Assembly: GCF_003346865.1 (NCBI RefSeq)
Contig: NZ_QDKL01000002.1
Span: 744,001 to 808,000 of the forward strand
Length of the DNA: 64,000 bases
Direction: 5' to 3'
Source: Halobacteriovorax vibrionivorans
Lineage (GTDB): Bacteria > Bdellovibrionota > Bacteriovoracia > Bacteriovoracales > Bacteriovoracaceae
Position 1 is the stretch's first letter. Each line of letters opens with the position of its first letter. The notes under the pieces were generated by a model. It ran no database searches, was not told the origin of the DNA, and was given only the letters and a program-made list of their open reading frames with translations. A program made the position numbers and the translations under genes. Shown here piece by piece: positions 45,374-54,817 of the stretch.

Positions 45374-46627
45374 ATGACGACAAATAGAAATCGCCGTGTA
45401 GTTATAACAGGACTAGGAACAATCTGTGGCCTAGGTAAAAACACAAAAGAAGTATGGAATGGGATTGTTGAAGGAAAGTCAGGAATCTCAGAAGTTGAAA
45501 GTTGGCCAGTACCAGATCTTGCAATCAAGATTGCTGGAGAGGTAAAGGACTTCGAACTTTCAGAAGATATAATGGAAGCAAGAGAGGCCAAGAAATATGA
45601 CCGCTTTATACACTTTGCTCTTCATGCAACAGATGAGGCCTTAAAAGACTCTGGAGTTAATCTTGAAGAGTTTGATAAGTATAAAGTAGGTGCAATCCTT
45701 GGTGTAGGAATTGGTGGCTTCCCTATTACAGAACAAACAGCAAGAGCTTTTGTTGAAAAAGGGCCACGACGTATTTCTCCTTTCTTCATTCCAGCTATCA
45801 TTCCAAATATGGCATCAGGTGTATTAAGTATTAAGCATGGATTTATGGGTGTTAACTACACTGTTTCATCTGCTTGCGCATCTTCATGCCACGCTATTTC
45901 AAATGCTGTTGAAGAGATTAGATCTGGCCGTCATGACCTAATGATTACAGGTGGAACTGAAGCAGTAATCTGTAACCTAGGTATGGGTGGTTTCATTAAT
46001 ATGAAGGCATTCTCAAAAAGAGTTGATGAGCCAACAAAAGCATCAAGACCATTTGATATTGATCGTGATGGATTCGTTATGGGAGAAGGTGCTGGGATTC
46101 TAGTACTTGAAGATTATGAAAGTGCTGTAAAGCGTGGAGCAACGATTTACGCTGAAGTAGCAGGACATGGAGCAACTTCAGATGCTCACCATATTACAGC
46201 TCCTCATCCTGAGGGTGATGGTGCTTATGGTTGTATGAAAAAAGCAATCGAAGACGCAGGAATTTCTCCAGAAGATATCGAATATGTTAATGCACACGGA
46301 ACTTCGACTCCTCTGGGAGACGTTGCTGAAACTGGTGCTATTAAGCGTGTTCTTGGTGAAGAGCATGCCAAAAAAATCAATGTATCTTCAACAAAGTCAA
46401 TGACTGGTCACCTTCTTGGTGCAGCTGGTGGTATTGAAACAGTCTTTACAGCGCTTGCGCTACACACTGGAACGATTCCTCCAACTATTAATATCGACAA
46501 TCAGGACCCGAAGTGCGATCTTAATTACACGGCAAATAAGGCCGTTAAAAAAGATATTAAATATGCGCTTAACAATTCTTTTGGATTCGGTTCGACAAAT
46601 TCGTCACTCGTATTAAAGAAAGTTTAA
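45374..46627 (+). CDS. fabF: 3-oxoacyl-ACP synthase II
   Basis: From ATG 45374 (AAGGA 7 bases upstream) the product is 417 residues, the usual FabF length. Catalytic Cys in [11 protein letters not shown] and the two His in [11 protein letters not shown] and [11 protein letters not shown] are present. It elongates acyl-ACP. An in-frame start at 45287 would add 29 atypical residues. It is split from fabH-acpP by the inverted glutaminase-like pair. glyA follows after 17 bases. Confidence 0.95.
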   Translation: MTTNRNRRVVITGLGTICGLGKNTKEVWNGIVEGKSGISEVESWPVPDLAIKIAGEVKDFELSEDIMEAREAKKYDRFIHFALHATDEALKDSGVNLEEFDKYKVGAILGVGIGGFPITEQTARAFVEKGPRRISPFFIPAIIPNMASGVLSIKHGFMGVNYTVSSACASSCHAISNAVEEIRSGRHDLMITGGTEAVICNLGMGGFINMKAFSKRVDEPTKASRPFDIDRDGFVMGEGAGILVLEDYESAVKRGATIYAEVAGHGATSDAHHITAPHPEGDGAYGCMKKAIEDAGISPEDIEYVNAHGTSTPLGDVAETGAIKRVLGEEHAKKINVSSTKSMTGHLLGAAGGIETVFTALALHTGTIPPTINIDNQDPKCDLNYTANKAVKKDIKYALNNSFGFGSTNSSLVLKKV

Positions 46628-46644
46628 AGTCAAAAAGGATTAAG

Positions 46645-47895
46645 ATGTTTCATAAAGACGCCATTAACCTAGAAAAAATGGATGAGGAAATTTTCTCATT
46701 AACTAATAAAGAATTAGCAAGACAAGAAGAAGGTCTTGAACTTATTGCTTCTGAAAATTATACATCAAAAGCAGTTATGCAGGCCCAAGGCTCAGTTCTT
46801 ACAAATAAGTACGCTGAAGGTCTTCCAAAGAAACGCTACTACGGTGGTTGTGAAGTTGTTGATACAGTAGAACAAATTGCAATTGATCGCCTATGTAAAG
46901 TCTTTGGTTGTAAATTTGCCAACGTTCAACCACACTCAGGATCAGGTGCTAATATGGCAGCCTACTTTTCTATCATCTCACCTGGTGACAGAATCTTAGG
47001 GATGAACCTATCTGAAGGTGGTCACTTAACACATGGTTCACCGGTTAATTTTTCTGGAAAGTATTTTGATGTAAAATTTTACGGACTTAATCCAGAAACT
47101 GAAATGATTGACTATGAAGATGTAAGACGTGCAGCTCAAGAACATAAGCCAAATGTAATTGTAGCTGGTGCAAGTGCTTATCCTCGTACAATTGATTTTG
47201 CAAAGTTTAGAGAAATTGCTGATGAAGTTGGTGCTTATCTATTAGTTGATATGGCCCATATTGCAGGTCTTGTTGCCGCAGGTCTTCACCCTTCACCATT
47301 TCCACACGCTCATATAGTCACATCGACAACACATAAGACGTTAAGAGGTCCACGTGGTGGAATCATTCTTACAAACGATGAAGAGCTAGCAAAGAAAATT
47401 AACTTTAATGTCTTCCCAGGAATTCAAGGTGGCCCACTAGAGCATGTTATTGCAGCAAAAGCAGTATCTTTCAAAGAAGCACTTGATCCACAATACAAAG
47501 AGTATCAAAAACAAGTTATTACAAATGCACAGGCCCTTGCTAAACAACTAACAGATCTTGGTATGGAATTAGTTTCAGGTGGAACAGATAACCACCTTGT
47601 TCTTATGAAAACAGATCCAGCAGGAGTAACTGGTAAAGTGGCAGAAAAGGCCCTTGAGCAAGCAGGTATTACTTGTAATAAGAATATGATTCCAGGTGAT
47701 ACAAGATCACCATTTGTTACTTCAGGTATTCGTCTTGGAACTCCAGCTCTTACAACGAGAGGAATGAAAGAGGACGAAATGAAGAAGATAGGAACTTGGA
47801 TTGTTGAGGCCCTTAAGAATGCAGAGAATGAAAGTGTTCTTGCAGATATAAAAGGACAGGTCCAAGCTCTTTGCAAAGAATTTCCAGTATACTAA
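46645..47895 (+). CDS. glyA: Serine hydroxymethyltransferase
   Basis: A 416-residue PLP enzyme with the Schiff-base Lys in [15 protein letters not shown] and the [10 protein letters not shown]-terminal motif. It converts serine to glycine and supplies one-carbon units to folate. It is probably co-transcribed with fabF and ends at a terminator. Confidence 0.97.
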   Translation: MFHKDAINLEKMDEEIFSLTNKELARQEEGLELIASENYTSKAVMQAQGSVLTNKYAEGLPKKRYYGGCEVVDTVEQIAIDRLCKVFGCKFANVQPHSGSGANMAAYFSIISPGDRILGMNLSEGGHLTHGSPVNFSGKYFDVKFYGLNPETEMIDYEDVRRAAQEHKPNVIVAGASAYPRTIDFAKFREIADEVGAYLLVDMAHIAGLVAAGLHPSPFPHAHIVTSTTHKTLRGPRGGIILTNDEELAKKINFNVFPGIQGGPLEHVIAAKAVSFKEALDPQYKEYQKQVITNAQALAKQLTDLGMELVSGGTDNHLVLMKTDPAGVTGKVAEKALEQAGITCNKNMIPGDTRSPFVTSGIRLGTPALTTRGMKEDEMKKIGTWIVEALKNAENESVLADIKGQVQALCKEFPVY

Positions 47896-47908
47896 TTTCA
47901 ATACATTA

Positions 47909-47931
47909 GGGAGCTTTTCAGCTCCCTTTTT
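47909..47931 (+). terminator. Terminator of fabF-glyA
   Basis: GGGAGC-ttttca-GCTCCC stem followed by TTTTT. Confidence 0.9.
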
Positions 47932-47988
47932 CATCTCCTAAATTTATTGTCTTAGCTATCCGATAAGTCTTTCAGTGAGGAAAGATTG

Positions 47989-49569
47989 ATGAGGATTAAC
48001 ATTTCGAAATTACTACTATATTTATCAGCAAGCTCTCTGTTGAGCTCATGTGCTAGTGTCGATCAAATTGAGATGGCCTATGATAATTATCGTAACTCTG
48101 TTAGCCGCTACATCGCTTCAGTAAAAGGACAATACCATCCTTCTGAATTTGAGATTAATAAAGATAATCTCTATAAGCTACAAGAAGAAATCGAATTGAA
48201 TTTAGTTTGGAGAAAGAATTTTGCTAATGCAAAAAAGAAAGAAGATCAAAACTCCTTGAAGTTTATTTCTCCCTACTTTAATCAAAACCAAAAGATTACT
48301 GCTAATCTAAATCGCTTTTTGAAGAATATTAACTGGGTAACAGACCCTACAACTCGCTTTGAAATACGCACTGATAAAATTTCATCGATAGAACAACGAA
48401 AAGAAATATATTTCGTAGGAAATCGAAAGCTTAAAAGAAAAGAAAGAGATGTCGATTTTGCTATAATCAATCCTTATGATGAAATTGGACAAGATACATT
48501 TAAGGCCATAAAAGTCGGTCTCATTGCTAATATTGCGATTTATGAAAATCATCTTTTACTTAAAAGAAAAATTGCAGAGGCAATAAAAATTGAATCCGAC
48601 CCAACACTTCAAAAAGAGCTTGAACTATATCATGAGAAGTTAGAAGAGAAGTTAAAGAACTCTCCTTCACATATGAAATTAGCAAATCTCTTATCGATGT
48701 ATCGAGATATCACGATCTTTGAGAAGGCAAAAACAAAATCAAAACTTTCTTACTATATTGACCCTTTAATTGAAGAGACTCTAGTTTATAGTAATGTTCA
48801 CAAAGAGCTTCACAAGAAAAAGAGATGGAATCAAGAAACTAAAGTGATCCACGACATAGTTGCAAAGATGGCAACGACAGTAGACAAGCGCTTTGCTGTT
48901 TACTTTAAGAAGTCTATCAAGTTTGAAAACCCAACTTATGGTGAAGTGACAAAAATTGGTAAGAATGAAAAAGCACATCTACTCTATCAACTAAAACCTA
49001 TGGATATTATCTTTATTCATAATGAAAATAATTTCAACAATGCTGTTGTTGAAAAGTTTTGGGATAATGTAGGAATCTGGATTGGAAGCTGGGACGATAT
49101 TGTAAAATTAGGACTTTCCACTCATCCTCTGATCAAAGAGCATCAAGAAAAAATTCAAACGAAAGAGTTAAACTTCCTAGTCTCAACCAGACAAGGGGTT
49201 AAACTTAAAAATATGAGCTCGATATTAAATCAAGACGATATTGCTATTGTTAGAAAACGAAGACTTAGCTACGAAGAAACAGTTAAAGGCCTAACTCTTG
49301 CCTTTAGCAATCTTGGAAAACCTTATGATTACTCAATGAATCCACAAGATAAAGAGAAAGTATCTTTTGCGCAGCTCGTCTTTGACAGCTTTCCTCAAGT
49401 GAATTGGGATAAGTCACATATGTATAAACAAGAAGCAGTTTCTCCGTATAAGATTACACAGCGCACCGGTGAAGAAAAAGACTTCTTCACAGTTCTACTA
49501 TATCGAAATGGTAAAGAAGTTCTAGAAGACCTTGAGGAAAATTTTCGAACCATTTCCTCTCAAAACTAA
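47989..49569 (+). CDS. Lipoprotein with a catalytically dead YiiX/NlpC-P60-like domain
   Basis: A 526-residue lipoprotein; lipobox LLSSC places the lipidated Cys at about 21. Residues 25-330 are helical and unassigned. The C-terminal 190 residues resemble permuted papain-like (YiiX/YebB) amidases: LKPMDIIFIHNE, WDNVGIWIG, IAIVRKRRLS and the FAQLVFDSF helix. The catalytic His before VG is Asn361 and the catalytic Cys is Ala462 (numbered from the TTG three bases upstream). Enzyme activity is thus unlikely; it may bind wall peptides or lipids. GAGG lies 8 bases before the ATG. Confidence 0.65.
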   Translation: MRINISKLLLYLSASSLLSSCASVDQIEMAYDNYRNSVSRYIASVKGQYHPSEFEINKDNLYKLQEEIELNLVWRKNFANAKKKEDQNSLKFISPYFNQNQKITANLNRFLKNINWVTDPTTRFEIRTDKISSIEQRKEIYFVGNRKLKRKERDVDFAIINPYDEIGQDTFKAIKVGLIANIAIYENHLLLKRKIAEAIKIESDPTLQKELELYHEKLEEKLKNSPSHMKLANLLSMYRDITIFEKAKTKSKLSYYIDPLIEETLVYSNVHKELHKKKRWNQETKVIHDIVAKMATTVDKRFAVYFKKSIKFENPTYGEVTKIGKNEKAHLLYQLKPMDIIFIHNENNFNNAVVEKFWDNVGIWIGSWDDIVKLGLSTHPLIKEHQEKIQTKELNFLVSTRQGVKLKNMSSILNQDDIAIVRKRRLSYEETVKGLTLAFSNLGKPYDYSMNPQDKEKVSFAQLVFDSFPQVNWDKSHMYKQEAVSPYKITQRTGEEKDFFTVLLYRNGKEVLEDLEENFRTISSQN

Positions 49570-49611
49570 AATGGGAATATGCAATGCATCTCAATTATGA
49601 TAGAAATAATT

Positions 49612-50130
49612 ATGTATTGCCCAAATTGCCAAACACCAAACACTAAAGTTATCGATTCGCGTCATCTTTCGGATGGACTTGCTGTTCGCCGTAGACGTTC
49701 GTGCCCAAAGTGTGATTTTCGCTACACGACTTATGAGAAGCTTCAGCTTCAAGTTCCGGCCATTGTTAAAAATGACAAAAGACGTGAGCCATATAATCGT
49801 GAAAAGATCTCAAAAGGTATCAATAAGGCATGTCAAAAAAGACCTTTAACAACAGCACAAATTAACCGATTAATTGATGATGTTGAAATGACTTTATCTC
49901 AAAAGAATAATACTGAAGTTGTGGCCAAGGTTGTTGGTGAAGTTGTGATGGAAAAATTATACGAATTAGACCCTGTTGCCTATGTTCGTTATGCTTCTTT
50001 TTATTGGAACTTTAATGACATTGATGGCTTCATTGAAAGTTTACAAAAAAGTATTGGGCAATTTACAAATATAAAAGAAAAGATTTTTATCAATAAGGAT
50101 ATACTAAGTGAAAAACCAAGCATTCAATAA
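49612..50130 (+). CDS. nrdR: Transcriptional repressor NrdR
   Basis: From ATG 49612 the product is 172 residues. The zinc ribbon C3/C6 and C31/C34 (MYCPNC, RSCPKC) and the ATP-cone domain (about 46-136, VPAIVKNDKRREPYNREKI) are complete. It represses ribonucleotide reductase genes when dATP is bound. Longer in-frame starts at 49579 or 49597 would displace the usual N-terminal MxCPxC. It overlaps nusB by 23 bases. Confidence 0.94.
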   Translation: MYCPNCQTPNTKVIDSRHLSDGLAVRRRRSCPKCDFRYTTYEKLQLQVPAIVKNDKRREPYNREKISKGINKACQKRPLTTAQINRLIDDVEMTLSQKNNTEVVAKVVGEVVMEKLYELDPVAYVRYASFYWNFNDIDGFIESLQKSIGQFTNIKEKIFINKDILSEKPSIQ

Positions 50131-50584
50131 TAAATCAGCTGCTAGAAGCTTTGCATTTAAATTCATCTACAAACTCTTTCTTAAAGATTTCAAAAATGAT
50201 TTAAGTGACTACCAATCTGACCTTGAGAAATTAAAAGTTGATATTGAAGAGTTTGAAGAGTCATATATTAAAGAAGATGATGAACACAGTGATAATGAAT
50301 TAAATCCAAGTGTTCAAAATTATGGAAATAAGCTTATCACAGGTGTTATCAAAAACTTTGAAAGCATTAAGTCCACAGCTTCGGAGTGTATTCTAAAAAG
50401 AAGTTTTGACTCTGTTGATGCTATTGAAAGAGCTATTATCTGCCTTGGTATTTATGAGATTAAATTTGAAGAAACACCAAATAATGTAGCAATCAATGAA
50501 TATGTAAATCTTGTAAAGAGTTACGGGAAAGAAGACTCTAAGAACTTTGTAAATGGTCTTTTAGACAGAGTGAGTAAGTCTTAA
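50108..50584 (+). CDS. nusB: Transcription antitermination factor NusB
   Basis: A 158-residue helical protein starting at GTG. The KSAARSFAFKFIYKLF start and VDAIERAIICLGIYEIKF/NNVAINEYVNLVKSYGKEDSKNFVNGLLD end are typical NusB. It acts with NusE in rRNA antitermination. Its start lies inside nrdR, so the two are translated together. Confidence 0.93.
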   Translation: MKNQAFNNKSAARSFAFKFIYKLFLKDFKNDLSDYQSDLEKLKVDIEEFEESYIKEDDEHSDNELNPSVQNYGNKLITGVIKNFESIKSTASECILKRSFDSVDAIERAIICLGIYEIKFEETPNNVAINEYVNLVKSYGKEDSKNFVNGLLDRVSKS

Positions 50585-50588
50585 CGAT

Positions 50589-50990
50589 ATGTCAGTAAAA
50601 GAAGAGATCTTCACATTAGTAAACGAAAGAGTAGGAGCAGTGATTTGTCTATATGACCAGTCATCTTCTAACTCTATCGATGTGATTGAGGCAATTAACC
50701 ATCTGGTTGACGGAACTCTAGAAGAACGAATTCTAAAAAAGAAGAATCAAGACTTAATAAAAGAAGATTATTCTCATTTCTTCTTTTCAAAAAACTTTGG
50801 ACAGCAACTTAATATCATTTTTAGTCAGATACCAAAGACTCCAACTAAGAATGAAATCAACCAATTTATCTCTATTCTTGATAAGCAATACGATATAGAA
50901 AATGAATGTGAAGTTGTAATTATAAAGCCCACTGGAAATTCATTTAAATTTCACCACCCAAGCCTTCAAATTCACCACTTTGAATATTAG
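50589..50990 (+). CDS. Small protein of unknown function
   Basis: A 133-residue acidic cytoplasmic-type protein starting 5 bases after nusB, so part of the nrdR-nusB unit. No motif is recognised. Its stop codon overlaps the end of the convergent HEAT-repeat gene by 4 bases. Confidence 0.6.
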   Translation: MSVKEEIFTLVNERVGAVICLYDQSSSNSIDVIEAINHLVDGTLEERILKKKNQDLIKEDYSHFFFSKNFGQQLNIIFSQIPKTPTKNEINQFISILDKQYDIENECEVVIIKPTGNSFKFHHPSLQIHHFEY

Positions 50991-51751
50991 CGAATAACCA
51001 CTTTTGCTTGAGCAAATTTAGACCAGAATCTTTTCTTTTCTTTAAGACTAGTTGTAGGAGCTCGGCGTCCTGTAATCTTTTCTAACGTATCAGATATTTC
51101 AGAATGAATATCAGAATACTTCGGTTTTTGAATCATCGATAAAAGTGGACCTTGGGCCTTTTCAAACTTTAGATCTCCAATTGTATTAATAATTTCTTTT
51201 ACAATATGGGCCCTTTTAGATGACTTTAATTTTTCATTAATATGATAATTTCTCTTATCATAAAGCATTGCCCAAATATTTGGAGCAAGCCCTGTAAGAT
51301 TAAGCTTCTTTACGTTTTCAAGTGCTTGGTAACGAACAATTAGAGAATTATCTTTTAAAGACTTTTTATAAATATCAGTATATTCAGTTTGTCCTAAAGC
51401 GAGTAGAGATTTTAAAGCGGCCATTCGCATTACCCAATTTGGGTGCATTGTGAATTTTGAAATAAATGGTGCCGACTTCTTCCCCATAATTCTTCCAAGT
51501 AAGAATGTTGCCATCCAACGATTCTTATCTGGGTACTTATCACTTTTCATGACATTTATAAGGGCCGCAACAGACTTTCCTTTAAGCTTTAAGACTTGTT
51601 TCTTAAGCTTATCCATATCTGCTGTTTTCATATTATATTTGAATTGTCTTTCTAGCTTTTGAGTTAGAACAGAACGCTGTGCCTTTTGGTTAACTGCGGC
51701 AGTAGTATTTAAACTTGCAAGTATCGTTACAATTAAAAGTAGTTTCTTCAA
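50987..51751 (-). CDS. Exported HEAT-repeat protein
   Basis: A 254-residue protein with a signal peptide (1-18, ending NTTAA) and a series of helical pairs with HEAT-like periodicity (VAALINVMKSDKYPDKNRWMA, MRMAALKSLLALGQ, VRYQALENVKKL). Such solenoids bind other proteins in the periplasm. No enzyme motif is seen. Confidence 0.7.
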   Translation of the reverse strand: MKKLLLIVTILASLNTTAAVNQKAQRSVLTQKLERQFKYNMKTADMDKLKKQVLKLKGKSVAALINVMKSDKYPDKNRWMATFLLGRIMGKKSAPFISKFTMHPNWVMRMAALKSLLALGQTEYTDIYKKSLKDNSLIVRYQALENVKKLNLTGLAPNIWAMLYDKRNYHINEKLKSSKRAHIVKEIINTIGDLKFEKAQGPLLSMIQKPKYSDIHSEISDTLEKITGRRAPTTSLKEKKRFWSKFAQAKVVIR

Positions 51752-51788
51752 AAGACATCCTTGTCTGCAAAAAAATTTGCTCTAAATA

Positions 51789-52823
51789 TTATCCTAACAT
51801 TTTTTCAAATTCGCTTAGTAACTCTTCAGCTGATTTCTGTTCACCTGCTCCATCATCCTTAGCTTCTTCAGGTGCAGCTTCAGCAGCAGGGGCCGCGGCT
51901 TCTTCAATAGGTGCCGGCGCTTCTTCAGCAACTGGTTCTGGTGCTGGCTCTGGTGCAGCTTCTGCAATTGGCTCCTCAGGAGTCGGCTGTGGCTGCTCAG
52001 GCGCTGGAACTTCTTCAGGTTCTGGAGGAGTCGTAGGCTCTTCTTCAGGAACTGGAACTTCAGCAGGCTCAGGAGTAACATCAATCTCAGGCTCTTCGGC
52101 CGGAGTTGGATCGATTTCAGGTTCAGGCTGAGCAGGAGTTGGATCCCCACCAGCTTGAGCAAGTTGAGCTTTTAATTGTTCGTTCTCTTGCTTGAACTTT
52201 CTTAGATCGGCAAGATCACCTTCAATCATTTCATATTCTTTAAGACGAGACTGTAGTTCGTCTCTTTCATCTTTAAGAGCATCAATTTCTTCATTAGAGG
52301 CAGCCGCAGAATCACCAGCAGCTTTAAGCGCTGCAATTTGTGCCTTAAGGTCTGCGATCTCTGTATTTAACTTTGTGATAATAGCAGCTGACTCTGAATC
52401 ATCACTACTACCTGCTGCACTTAATTGTGCTTCAAGATCTTTTATAAGAGATTCTTTATTTGCAACTTGCCCTTTTAAGGCAGCTATTTCGGCATTCTTA
52501 CTTGCAAGCTGGGCCCCATCAACATTACCAGTAGGTAAACTTCCACCTGGAACAACAGATGGTATCCCCTCTCCGGCCTCAAGCCCTCCACCTCTAAATA
52601 GAGATGACTTTAACGCATTTGAATTTTGAATTACTGAATCGAGATAGCTCTTTAATACATTTGCTGGAATTTGATGTTGTAATTCCTGCATACGTTTTCT
52701 TGTGTAAAACCAGTAAACGACAATGACACAAATTAACAATATAAGAACTGAGAACAAAATATAGAAGACGTTATCACTAACGTACATCATTTCTCTCGAT
52801 AATCTTGTAATAGTACCAGTCAC
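51789..52823 (-). CDS. Membrane-anchored coiled-coil protein with Pro/Glu-rich tail
   Basis: A 344-residue protein. One membrane segment (about 18-40) is followed by RKRMQEL, so the bulk is probably cytoplasmic. A coiled coil spans about 105-220 (KNAEIAALKGQVANKESLIKDLEAQ). Residues 225-325 are Pro/Glu/Ala-rich repeats, and the end (SAEELLSEFEKMLG) looks like a short helix. The layout suggests a scaffold or spacer. No family recognised. Confidence 0.6.
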   Translation of the reverse strand: MTGTITRLSREMMYVSDNVFYILFSVLILLICVIVVYWFYTRKRMQELQHQIPANVLKSYLDSVIQNSNALKSSLFRGGGLEAGEGIPSVVPGGSLPTGNVDGAQLASKNAEIAALKGQVANKESLIKDLEAQLSAAGSSDDSESAAIITKLNTEIADLKAQIAALKAAGDSAAASNEEIDALKDERDELQSRLKEYEMIEGDLADLRKFKQENEQLKAQLAQAGGDPTPAQPEPEIDPTPAEEPEIDVTPEPAEVPVPEEEPTTPPEPEEVPAPEQPQPTPEEPIAEAAPEPAPEPVAEEAPAPIEEAAAPAAEAAPEEAKDDGAGEQKSAEELLSEFEKMLG

Positions 52824-52942
52824 TTCTTTATTCCTTTTAAATTAGATAAACCTTTGATTATTTTAACATAATCAGCATTATTTAAAAGATATGAAAAAAG
52901 AGCAATTATGAACCCATTATTTCCATTTATAAGGTGAGTTTT

Positions 52943-53785
52943 TTAGTCAGAAACCATTTCACTAAGTTTCTTATAAAGAGGATTTCTGCCAACTATGATT
53001 GTCTTAGAAAAAATATTATGATCATGACCATTATACTCAGTTATTTTTGCCCCAGCTTCTAAACAAATGATCTTTCCTGCGGCCACATCCCAAGGAGCAA
53101 GCCCCTTCTCCCAAAAACCATCAAAGATTCCTTGGGCCACATAACATAAGTCGATGGCCGCCGAGCCCAATCTTCTCACAGCGGAGATACTTGTCATGAC
53201 TTTTTTAAACTTACGGAATTCATCATTGAACGGCTTGCCTTTTTCAGTAGCAAAGCCTGTTGCTAATAAGAAACCTTTTGAACGAGATTTATTTTGCTTG
53301 AGTCTCTTCTTATCTTTTCCCTTAATAAAGTATGAACCGTTGCCTTTAGTTGCACAATAAGTCTCTTTGCGTTCAGGGATATAGATAACTCCAACAACCG
53401 GTTGAAGTTTATATGTTAAGGAGAGGCTAATACAATAATGCTCAAGTCCATGAACAAAATTATTCGTACCATCCAAAGGATCAATAACCCACATATAATC
53501 ATGGTCTTGATATTCTTTTAAATATTTATAATTGCCTTGATACTTCTTATAAAAGTCTTCTTCGGCCAAAACAGGAATCTCTGGATTTAACTTTTTAAGC
53601 TTTTTAATTATATACTCTTCAGAAGCATGGTCTGCTGCAGAGACTGCCCCTTGAGCTTCTTTAATATCAATTTTTAAATTAGCTAAATCTTTTTGATAAG
53701 GAGAAAGAATCTTACCTGCTCCCTTTGCTATTGAAATAAGCTGCGCTTCATAAGCTAATAAATCTTTCTTAGTAATCTTCTTCAT
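52943..53785 (-). CDS. suhB: Inositol monophosphatase family protein
   Basis: A 280-residue metal-dependent phosphatase. Motifs: LAEED (metal Glu), WVIDPLDGTNNFVHG, and PWDVAAGKIICLEAGA. The family includes SuhB (also a rRNA transcription factor) and CysQ-like phosphatases. Which substrate is used is not visible. Its start overlaps the yacG gene by 17 bases. Confidence 0.87.
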   Translation of the reverse strand: MKKITKKDLLAYEAQLISIAKGAGKILSPYQKDLANLKIDIKEAQGAVSAADHASEEYIIKKLKKLNPEIPVLAEEDFYKKYQGNYKYLKEYQDHDYMWVIDPLDGTNNFVHGLEHYCISLSLTYKLQPVVGVIYIPERKETYCATKGNGSYFIKGKDKKRLKQNKSRSKGFLLATGFATEKGKPFNDEFRKFKKVMTSISAVRRLGSAAIDLCYVAQGIFDGFWEKGLAPWDVAAGKIICLEAGAKITEYNGHDHNIFSKTIIVGRNPLYKKLSEMVSD

Positions 53786-53984
53786 CCTGTCTCTTCTTTA
53801 TAACTGCTTCAAGGTCAGAGTCTGAAAGAGGCTCATGTGAAGCCACTGTATAATTCTCAGTTAGCCACATCCCTAAATCAACCATCTTACATTTTTCACT
53901 ACAAAATGGTCTAAATTCACTTTCATAATAATTAAACTCTTGTGAGCATTCAGGACACTTAACATTCAACTTCTTTGTCACCAA
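53769..53984 (-). CDS. yacG: YacG-like zinc-finger protein
   Basis: A 71-residue protein with four cysteines in the YacG pattern, CPECSQEF...FCSEKCK, followed by MVDLGMWLTENYTV, matching the usual LGxWxxExY. In E. coli YacG inhibits DNA gyrase. It sits between the class IV aminotransferase and suhB genes, overlapping both. Confidence 0.9.
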   Translation of the reverse strand: MVTKKLNVKCPECSQEFNYYESEFRPFCSEKCKMVDLGMWLTENYTVASHEPLSDSDLEAVIKKRQDEEDY

Positions 53985-54778
53985 ATTTCTCCGTAAAATT
54001 CTTTGATCATATCTTTTATCTTACTATCTTCATTATATGCTACTTCACCTATACTTGAAATATGCCTTATGCCATTAAATGAACTCGTCGCAAAACAGCT
54101 ATCAAATTCATGTAGTTCAGCAGCATGTACTCGCATTTCTTTAAATTCATGGCCTGTTTCACTTAGCATAAATCTTACGCGATCAAGAGTAATTCCATCT
54201 AAGACTCCATATTCTGCTGTTGGAGTTATATAAGTATCCCCTTTTTTCAGAATTAGGTTTGACGTGGGAAGCTCCAATAAATACGAATCGTGATCTAGTA
54301 AGAGAACATCATCATAACCATTAAAAATGGCCTCTTTTCTTATTTTAAACTGATATTGATAATCGCTACGTTTTAAATAGTCGGGAAAATTTCGATCAGG
54401 ATAATAACAGTGAGTTGTTAACTTTAAAGGTGTAGTCACCTGTTCTTTTTCTAAGGCCCATATCCAAAACTGAATATCACCAGATAACTCACGATAGAAA
54501 GTTATTCTCAAATAAGCATGATCAATGTGGACAAATTCATCTAATATTTGGGCCGTCGCTAATTGTGCTTCATCAATAAGCCCTTTATCAAATTGCTTAG
54601 GCCAACAAAACTCGAAGCACTTTTCAAGTCGAGCTCGATGTTGATCCCAAAATATGGCCTTACCTGAGCGAACAAGGGCCGTGGTAAAGAATGAATTCCC
54701 CCATAAGTTCCCCTCATTAATAAATGCATCTCTTGCCGATAAACCTTTTCTCGAAAAATAGATTACTTCCTGTGCCAT
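53978..54778 (-). CDS. Class IV aminotransferase
   Basis: A 266-residue PLP enzyme of fold type IV. The PLP Lys is near residue 136 (LKRSDYQYQFKIRKEA), and LDGITLDRV plus ELPTSNLIL are family marks. The family includes branched-chain aminotransferase, D-amino-acid transaminase and aminodeoxychorismate lyase; length and motifs fit a short branched-chain-like enzyme but do not prove it. It is divergent, 39 bases from the coenzyme A cluster, where valine transamination would make the PanB substrate. Confidence 0.82.
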   Translation of the reverse strand: MAQEVIYFSRKGLSARDAFINEGNLWGNSFFTTALVRSGKAIFWDQHRARLEKCFEFCWPKQFDKGLIDEAQLATAQILDEFVHIDHAYLRITFYRELSGDIQFWIWALEKEQVTTPLKLTTHCYYPDRNFPDYLKRSDYQYQFKIRKEAIFNGYDDVLLLDHDSYLLELPTSNLILKKGDTYITPTAEYGVLDGITLDRVRFMLSETGHEFKEMRVHAAELHEFDSCFATSSFNGIRHISSIGEVAYNEDSKIKDMIKEFYGEIW

Positions 54779-54817
54779 AACTTTCCTTATTGTTATAAAA
54801 CATGATATCTAAAAATC

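Noticed and set aside
51715..52131. Ser/Gly/Ala-rich plus-strand frame
   Set aside because: Mirror of the Pro/Glu-rich tail of the coiled-coil protein gene; no ribosome site and low complexity.
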